A stretch of 64,000 bases of DNA from Dromiciops gliroides (Eukaryota > Chordata > Mammalia > Microbiotheria > Microbiotheriidae). This document shows, piece after piece, positions 57,425-64,000 of the stretch. Where the stretch lies: NCBI RefSeq assembly GCF_019393635.1, contig NC_057864.1, forward strand, positions 480,621,617-480,685,616. Direction: 5' to 3'. The translations under genes were made by a program, and so were the position numbers. Numbering within the stretch: position 1 is the stretch's first letter; every line of letters starts with the position of its first letter. The notes below the pieces were generated by a model. The model saw nothing but the letters and a program-made list of their open reading frames with translations. It did no database searches and was not told where the DNA came from.

Positions 57425-57483
57425 TTACTGCTTTTTAATAAAGTTTGAGATCTGGTACTGCCAGACCACCTTCTTTCGCATTT

Positions 57484-57545
57484 TTTTTCATTGATTCAAT
57501 GAAACAAGCATTTATTAAGAATCTCTTATGAAAAAGGGTTCAAGA
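57484..57545 (-). repeat. L2 3' tail, minus
   Basis: ttcaatgaaacaagcattta, ttaagaatctcttatg. Confidence 0.45.
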
Positions 57546-57574
57546 CTAAAAAGACTAAAACAACTCAACAACAA

Positions 57575-57800
57575 CAATGTGCGAAGCAGTTTAGTCATTC
57601 GATCCTCACAAAAACACCAAGAGGTAGGTACTATTATTATCCCTAATTTACAGTTGAGGAAATGGAGGCCACCAGAAGATAAGTGACTTGCCCAGGATCA
57701 CACAGGTAGCAAGTGTTTTGAGGCTGGATTTGAACTTAGGTCTTACCTGACTTACAGGCCCTGCACTCTATCCACTGCACCACCTAGCAGCCTCTACAGG
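57575..57800 (-). repeat. MIR/THER, minus
   Basis: gaagcagtttagtcattcga, tttacagttgaggaaatgga, ggatttgaacttaggtctta. Confidence 0.8.
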
Positions 57801-57804
57801 GCAT

Positions 57805-58300
57805 TACAGGTATGTGTCACTACACTCTGCTCACATTTATTGTTACAGGGCGATGACTGGGGGTGGGGGGGAGTATATTTTGAAATGAAGGTCATACAAA
57901 AACAAAAGATCCCAACAATTTAACCCCCCCCCAAGAAATAATAATGGTTTTCAAAAATAAATTACGAATTCTGTCTGGGCTCTTCCAGACTCAGTTTCCT
58001 CCCATGGCTCTCCTAATTCCCAGTGTGAGCCCCCGAACCTTGAGGACTTACTTGCTATATGGGCTCAAGGGAAAAGCCCTCTACATGATTCCGGAGTCCC
58101 CGGGAGTGTGCAAACCTCAAGTGCCTCTCATCCAGTTCAGTTCTTCCCCCATCATGACATTGGTCTGGAAGGTGTAAGGCCCAGGTGGGCAGGTGGGAGT
58201 GACGACCTACCCAGGCCTCACTCAAAAGCAGCTGATGCTCAGGAGGAAAAGCTCTCAAAGCCGTGGGGATAGATTCCATGAAGGTTAATTAGGAGAGACA
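57805..58300. other. Flank, nothing recognised
   Basis: Open frames on both strands (about 75 residues each, 57,944-58,279) are unlike any family I recognise and have no splice or initiation support. Confidence 0.3.
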
Positions 58301-58304
58301 GCTG

Positions 58305-58440
58305 GAAGCTGTGCTTAGCAAGCTTTCCTTCAAAGCCCCAAAGATCTGGGTTCAAGTCCTACTTTTGACACATGCTGGCTGTGTGAGCCTGGGTAAGGCA
58401 CTTAACCTCTGAAGGTTCTAAGCACCCCTCTAAGACCAGA
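58305..58440 (+). repeat. MIR, plus
   Basis: gatctgggttcaagtcctac, ctgtgtgagcctgggtaagg. Confidence 0.7.
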
Positions 58441-58444
58441 AGGT

Positions 58445-59185
58445 GTGAACCTGCACTGCTAGAGGAGTCTTCCTCCCTGGAGAGGTTTCCTCTGCCAGTG
58501 AAATCACAAACTGAGAAATGGGTATTTCTCCTTCATATTAATAATCAATTATTGAATTAGGACCAGGATAGTTTTTAGAAGCCTGTAGGCTGTTCACTCT
58601 CTGAAGGACATTGTTGATAATGAGATGGAATTAACTTTCTCCTCAATCTTGTTCAGACCCCAACCAACCTTACAAGGAATTTAAAGTGGAGAAGCCCATT
58701 TTTCTCGGGAGGGCAATGGTGGTAGTTAAATTCTTTAATTAGATTAGAAGAAAATGACATAATCAGAGTTACAACATCTCCCCCCACACACACACACACA
58801 ACCCCTAATGGAATAGGTCCACCTCTCATTGTAATATTGTTCTTTCTCTTTGGTTACTAACCAATCAGAGTCGATTGCCACCCTCTGGAACACCCACTCT
58901 TCCAAAGACATATAAACTGTGATCCCATTATCATGAGGTGTCTTTGATCTAAGAGAGACAGCCAAATGACTTCCTTTTCTTAATAAATATTAACAATAAT
59001 AAGTAAAACCCATAATATTAATATGATTAATAAATATTAATCATTAATGAAATTACTAATTACCCAGAAATTATGTCTCTCAAAGTTTTTAAACATCACA
59101 AAACTCAGACCTTCTCCCCCTCATTATGACCTCCAAGATGCAACTTTTCACATTTTAGACACCATCCATATATGGAATTATAGTT
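58445..59185. other. Flank, nothing recognised; AT-rich palindrome
   Basis: A/T-rich from about 58,970. Holds a perfect 9-bp inverted repeat (atgattaat, 4-base loop, attaatcat) at 59023-59044 and a short (CA)n at about 58,790. Confidence 0.4.
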
Positions 59186-59189
59186 TCAG

Positions 59190-59345
59190 ATCTGGAAGGG
59201 ACTTCAGAGGCCCGCTAGTCTGTTCCCCTCATTTTACGTACAAGGAAACAGGGAGGTTTGGAGACTTGACCAGAGTCACAAAGGTGGAAAGCTACAGAAA
59301 TGGGATCTTTGAATGTCATTTCCAATCCAACAGAAAAGTAAGAAT
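59190..59345 (-). repeat. MIR, minus
   Basis: tcagatctggaagggacttc, cattttacgtacaaggaaac. Confidence 0.65.
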
Positions 59346-59757
59346 CCAAATTGTAGCAGAGTAAATCGTCATAACCATGACAGGTGTCAAACACACAGTG
59401 CTGCCAGTGGATTTAAATGCAATTGGGAAATGTTTCACAAGATGGTAAAAATACAATAGAGCATAATGTTAAGATGTAGTTTTCCAAGTCAATATATTTC
59501 CTGCCGGGATCCTTATGTCTAGTTTGGTGGCCCCCATTGCCGGATGGCCCATGACATTTCCTTCTGCCAACATCCATCCCAAGTTGTATCAGGATCTGAG
59601 GGATAGACATGCATGAGAAAAGTCTATGCTGCAGATCCATGGATCGGTGGGGATCTGCCCTACACAAACCAGGCTGGAATACCTATTAATGGGATGAACC
59701 ATACCTTAGAATCTCTGGGATGATCTAACTTCCTAGTTCAGACAGGCTTCCGTGCAG
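59346..59757. other. Flank, nothing recognised
   Basis: No gene or clear repeat. Confidence 0.3.
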
Positions 59758-59772
59758 AAAATCAAGGGACAG

Positions 59773-59942
59773 GGGCACCTAGGTAGCACAGTGGATAGAG
59801 CACCAGCCCTGGAGTCAGGAGGACCTGAGTTCCAATCCGGCCTCAGACACTTAACACTTACTAGCTGTGTGACCCTGGGCAAGTCACTTAACCCCAATTG
59901 CCCTGCAAAAAACAAACAAACAAACAAACAAACAAAAAAAAG
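59773..59942 (+). repeat. SINE-A, plus, with TSD
   Basis: gggcacctaggtagcacagt head, core and (CAAA)n tail. Flanks aaaatcaagggacag (59758-59772) and aaagtcaagggacag (59943-59957). Confidence 0.95.
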
Positions 59943-59959
59943 AAAGTCAAGGGACAGAA

Positions 59960-60325
59960 GGAGAAAGGGCCCACTGAGGTTATTGGGGGTAGCTGGACAA
60001 AGTGGGCCACAGGGTTCAGTTCTGGGGAAGGAAAGTGAATCAGAGTTTTTCTTTACCTCTGACCCACACACACTTAGTTCTAAACTGTATATTCTGCTCT
60101 CAGAAGAGAGGGAAAACATCGGATTCCCGCCTTGTCACAGCCCAGGCTTGTCTTCATACTCCTTCTTTATTGATCTGGCCATCAAGCTTAGAGCAGATAG
60201 ACTGACATTAACTGGATGAGGTTTCCTTCCAGTCAACAAGTATATTTGCTAAAGGAAAAGGAAGCAAAATGTGGGGACTTTCAGAGAAGGCCTCATTTCA
60301 TTCTCATCCTGGAGAGGGGAAATGA
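59960..60325. other. Flank, nothing recognised
   Basis: No gene or clear repeat. Confidence 0.3.
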
Positions 60326-60329
60326 TTTA

Positions 60330-60660
60330 CCATCTGTATCTGTGTGGCATAGTGGATGGAGGAATAGGCTTGGAGATAGAGATGTGGGTTCAAATTCTTC
60401 CTCTAACACTTTCTAGGAACATGGCCCTGGGCAAGTCATTTAACCTCCACGAGTCTCAGTGTTCTCATCTATAAGATAGGGAGAGTTGTACTCCATGTCT
60501 AAGGTTCCTTTCAAATCTATATGGGTGAGCCTCTGCTATACTATCCCAAAAATCTTGATGCAGTTCAAAGCTTTAAAGGTCACACAAGTAGTAAATAATA
60601 GAGATGGGATTTAAACTCAGGTCCTCCCTCACTCTCAGTTCATCATGCTTTGTACTACCT
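60330..60660. repeat. MIRs, plus then minus
   Basis: Sense: gtgtggcatagtggatggag, ggccctgggcaagtcattta. Antisense piece: ggatttaaactcaggtcctc. Confidence 0.65.
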
Positions 60661-60875
60661 GGTTTTCTAAAAGCTGAGAAGTCCTAACCTTTGTGAAAGC
60701 CTAAGGATTTTCTAGGGTCCCCTTCCTCTCTTGAAACTGTATTATCATGTGGTACAGTGGGTTTAACACTTGTTACTTATGTGACCTTCCTCATTTGTAA
60801 AAAAGAAAAAAAAAAGCAAAAGGAAAAAGGCCTCTGAGGTCCCTTAAAGCTCTGAATCTAGCGTTCTATGTTCTC

Positions 60876-61205
60876 AGTCAACAAGCATTAATGTCCTACT
60901 ATGTGCCAAGCACCAGAGATACACAGGCAAAATTATATAGACCCTGCCCTCAAGGAACTTATATTCTATCAAGGGAAATGACATGTTATCTAATTATATA
61001 CAAAACATACAGAATAAGTGATATTTCTTTTAAGGACAGAACAGAGAAGAGACTGTTTTCAGAAAGACCACTGATATAACAAGGGGATTCTAAATTTGAG
61101 GGTACTAGTTCATTCAGTTCAACTCAGTAAAGATGTATATACTCTATGCAAAGCATCATGCCAGGGTGGTAGGGACACACAGATGAAAAGTACCACAGTT
61201 TTGCA
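60876..61205 (-). repeat. Two L2 3' ends, minus
   Basis: cctactatgtgccaagcacc, ctgccctcaaggaacttata; then a weaker gcaaagcatcatgccagggt. Confidence 0.6.
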
Positions 61206-61209
61206 ATGT

Positions 61210-61640
61210 GACCTTCCTGGGGAAGTTTATAACATTTTAGAAGCGGATGCGGATGGTGAGCAATGAGTCATGTAAACCAGTAACTACAATCAAAGTCAAT
61301 ATATCATTCATTGCCTAGGAGCTGTTCAGCTTTGACCCACTAGAAAGGGGAACAGCCACCCTTTTGTCCCCCTCTCTCCCTTTAGCCAGATTTCCAGCTA
61401 TTTGGTAATTGCACTTTCTCTGAAGAGTTGGTCAGAACGGATGGTATCATCAGGGATTGTTTCAAACGTCTCTAAGTCTGCAGTCTAGGGGACAGTTTCT
61501 ATCAACCCAGTGATTCTAATTGAGGTTCACTGCTTAATCAAGTAAGAAAAACCATCTGAGAGAGCACCAGCAAGGAGGTAAGCCTGGTAAACAATATTTG
61601 TAGACAAACACTTTACTAATGATGGAATACTAGCTAACGT
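61210..61640. other. Flank, nothing recognised
   Basis: No gene or clear repeat. Confidence 0.3.
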
Positions 61641-61644
61641 ATGG

Positions 61645-61892
61645 AACTTGTCGTTCAGTCGTGTCTGACTCTTCATGACCCCATCTGGGGTTTCTTGGCA
61701 GAGATTCTGGAAGGGTTTTGCCATTTCCTTCTCCAACTCATTTTACAGATGAGGAAATAGAGGCAAACAGGGTGAAGTAACTTGCCCAGGGTCACACAGT
61801 CAGTAAGTGTCTGAGGTTGGATTTGAACTCAGGAAGATGAGTCTTTCCGACTCCAAGCCTGGAATTCTATCCACCGCATCACCTAGCTTGCC
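61645..61892 (-). repeat. SINE-B (MAR1-like), minus
   Basis: cgttcagtcgtgtctgactc, gggtttcttggcagagattc, inverted core, and a head end tcacctagcttgccc. Confidence 0.9.
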
Positions 61893-61894
61893 CA

Positions 61895-62702
61895 AGTGGA
61901 CGGATCCCAGAACAACAAAACAGAAAACCCATGGACATGGTTCCTATTTGTCTTTAGTCCTTGTCAGAGACTGAGAAGGCTTTGTATATCTGGCCTAACT
62001 ACCCCATTCTTTCAAGGTGGGGAAGAGAAGCAATTTGCCCAAGGTCACTTCTTTCCTGAAGGACTTAGGGTAAGACCGTATGTACCTTGATTATCAGTAT
62101 ATTAGTATGGGGAAATATAGTCTGTATTCCTTCTTGAAGATGCAAAGCATGTGGAATTCAAATCTAATTGTGGAAAGTTCAAACACAATTTCATTTGCTC
62201 CATGGGCACTGATGACTTAAATCCAGCAAAACATCTTAATTTAAACATATGATTAATTTTGACAAAGTGAAAATAGTATCCTAATCTATAAATCTTCCTT
62301 GGTGGATAAATATCACCCATGTGTCTTGGCTTAAGTCTCTGACGTGCATTGCTCATCTCAGTGGGAATAGACCTGAAACCTAAAGGCGACAGTGGATGAA
62401 GTCTTAGTACCAACAGCTTGCCAATGTTCTTCGGAACCCTTCTCTGAGAGCATTTAATGGGAGGACTGATTCCATTTTCCTTTTTTAGAAGACTTCAATA
62501 CCAAAATCATGTAGAATAGTGGAATTGAGAATTCTTACATGTCCTTTTGACTTGCTAATAGAGAACTGAGATTGGCATTTTAAAATTCTTGGAATTAAGT
62601 TTTTCAAATTTACTTCCTACTCCCAGAAAGATGCACTTTGCTGCCTCAACATCAGCTATTTTTAGCATTAGTTAGAAGGAAAGGCATGTGGAGGCCTAAT
62701 AA
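61895..62702. other. Flank, nothing recognised
   Basis: About 800 bp without a recognisable repeat or gene. Confidence 0.3.
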
Positions 62703-62715
62703 GAAAGGATCAGAG

Positions 62716-62868
62716 GGGCAGCTAGGTGGTGCAGTGGATAGAGCACCAGCCCTGGATTCAGGAGGACCTGAGTTCAAATCCAGCCTCAGACACTTATTAG
62801 CTGTGTGACCCTGGGCAAGTCACTTAACCCCAATTGCCTCACAAAAAAAAAAAAAAAAAAAAAAAAAA
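62716..62868 (+). repeat. SINE-A, plus, with TSD
   Basis: gggcagctaggtggtgcagt head, core and A26 tail. Flanks gaaaggatcagag (62703-62715) and gaaaagatcagag (62869-62881). Confidence 0.95.
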
Positions 62869-63089
62869 GAAAAGATCAGAGAAGTTTGGGTATTTATCAG
62901 GGAGACAAATCCAGTTAGAAGTAGATTATCCTGTACTGAACTGACAGGGCAGCTTACTTGATGTCTAAGCCTCAGTATTCTTATCTGTTAAAATGGGATA
63001 ATAATGCCACTGGTTGTACTACCTGTCTCAAACAGGTGTTGTCAAGAATATACTTTACAAGTCTTAAGGTTATAAGTACATGAGTTATT

Positions 63090-63235
63090 TTTTGTGTGTG
63101 GGGGAAATGGGGGTTAAGTGACTTGCCCCGGGTCACACAGCTAGTAAGTACCAAGTGTCTGAGGCCAGATTTGAACTCAGGTACTCTTGAATCCAGGGCT
63201 AGTGCTTTATCCACTGCACCATCTAGCTGTCCCCT
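63090..63235 (-). repeat. SINE-A, minus, with TSD
   Basis: Flanks catgagttatt (63079-63089) and catgaattatt (63236-63246). Confidence 0.94.
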
Positions 63236-63267
63236 CATGAATTATTATTATGTATTAAAAGCTCTCT

Positions 63268-63507
63268 TTAGGATATGTGGATAGAGTGAGCATTGGGCCT
63301 GGAGTCAGGAAGATCCGAATTCAAATTCAGACTCAGACGCTTACCTAACTATGTGACCCTGGGTAAGTCACTTCATCCTGTTTGTTTCAGTTTCCTCACC
63401 TGTAAAATGAGCTGGAGAAGGAAATGACAAACTACTGCAATATTTCTGTCAAGAAAGCCCCAAATGGTGCATGAAGAATTTGGATATGACTGAACAATAA
63501 CAACAAA
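63268..63507 (+). repeat. SINE-B (MAR1-like), plus
   Basis: ggatatgtggatagagtgag head, gtttcagtttcctcacctgt, gaaggaaatgacaaactact, gatatgactgaacaataaca end. Confidence 0.9.
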
Positions 63508-63690
63508 TATGAGTCATTAGTGTGTATTAATAAACCTCTTTAGGCTATACCTAGTTTTCCTATAAGACTGATGGGGGAAAAAATTTGGCCTCAGCAAAAG
63601 AATTGGGTTAGATCTAAGGAGGACTTTCTTGACTATGTAGGTTATTAAATACCAAAGAGATTTCTTTTTTTTTTTTTCAAATAGACTTCT

Positions 63691-63835
63691 TTTTTTTTTC
63701 AGGGCAATGAGGGTTAAGTGCCTTGCCCAGAGTCACACAGCTAGTTAAGTGTCAAATTTCTGAGGCGGATTTGAACTCAAGTCCTCCTGAATCCAGAGCC
63801 AGTGCTTTATCCACTGCGTCACCTAGCTGCCCCCC
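63691..63835 (-). repeat. SINE-A, minus, with 14-bp TSD
   Basis: Perfect tcaaatagacttct at 63677-63690 and 63836-63849. Confidence 0.95.
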
Positions 63836-63849
63836 TCAAATAGACTTCT

Positions 63850-64000
63850 AAGAGCAGCTGTAGGAGGAACCTCCTACCCACTAGAAAGTTGAAAATGAAA
63901 CAATATAATCACCATTTTTCAATATTTTAGAAATTCATCTTCTGGGGCTCACAATTCTAACACAGATATCCGTTTTATACCATATACCTCTAGTTTCTAA
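63850..64000. other. Window end, nothing recognised
   Basis: A/T-rich; no gene or repeat call. Confidence 0.3.

Larger units (their letters stand above)
55590..57480 (-). mobile_element. L1, minus, 3' UTR and ORF2 C-terminal half, two SINE-A inserts
   Basis: The longest L1 piece. The left end is the antisense 3' UTR (ttgagttccaaattctattc). Minus-strand translation then gives [17 protein letters not shown], a Cys-rich block at CCMLEEMWENWDTN (the ORF2 C-terminal cysteine region, partly worn), and IWKKCSRSLLVREVQIKTT upstream of it, all in known ORF2 order. Many stops; inactive and 5'-truncated. Confidence 0.88.

Noticed and set aside
57944..58279. Overlapping open frames of about 75 residues on both strands, considered as a possible pseudogene or small gene
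   Set aside because: No family resemblance, no initiation or splice support; a translated search would be needed to reopen this.
1..64000. CRISPR arrays, phage, operons, biosynthetic or defence clusters
   Set aside because: The repeats are dispersed eukaryotic retroelements or microsatellites. There are no spaced direct repeats with unique spacers and no compact bacterial gene layout.

Overview
The window is a piece of a marsupial genome. The main evidence is the interspersed repeats: at least 25 copies of a tRNA-derived SINE (called SINE-A here; head resembling gggcagctaggtggcgcag, a B-box-like gagttcaaatc, then a MIR-like core and an A/T-rich tail), several longer MAR1-like SINEs (called SINE-B; 3' part resembling gacacgactgaacaac), many old MIR/THER and L2 copies, marsupial-type L1 3' ends and one RTE-like LINE fossil. 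This is family knowledge and no database was searched. I cannot assign a species.

The only protein-coding gene I can support is KLHL6, on the + strand and apparently complete. It has seven coding exons: 5252-5511, 22168-22333, 30994-31443, 34564-34801, 37166-37368, 39572-39785 and 43854-44155. All six introns are GT-AG with matching phases (2,0,0,1,0,1). The joined frame is 1,833 nt, giving 610 residues plus TGA. The order is a short N-terminal tail, BTB, BACK, then kelch repeats. KLHL6 is a CUL3 ubiquitin-ligase substrate adaptor known from B lymphocytes.

Layout: 1-5.1 kb is upstream flank with SINEs and a long (CT)n array. A (TG)19 tract and a short leader with two upstream ATGs precede exon 1. 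Intron 1 (16.7 kb) holds an LTR, L1 and RTE fragments and SINEs. Intron 2 (8.7 kb) is largely a 3-kb antisense L2 with four SINEs inside it. Intron 3 holds a CTAC-type tetranucleotide array of about 0.55 kb. Introns 4 and 5 have SINEs and an L1 fragment near exons. Intron 6 is built on a sense L2 split by an LTR and by an unidentified insert of about 650 bp. The 3' UTR opens with a 56-bp alternating purine-pyrimidine tract. From 46.9 kb on I see no gene: a 3.2-kb HAL1-like (half-L1) element, antisense L1 pieces, SINEs and low-information sequence.

I found no CRISPR, operon, prokaryotic, defence or biosynthetic system. The points most worth a second look are the leader uORFs and missing N-terminal extension of KLHL6, repeats pressed against its splice sites, the RTE fossil, the paired LTRs, and a diverged duplicated segment in the 3' flank.
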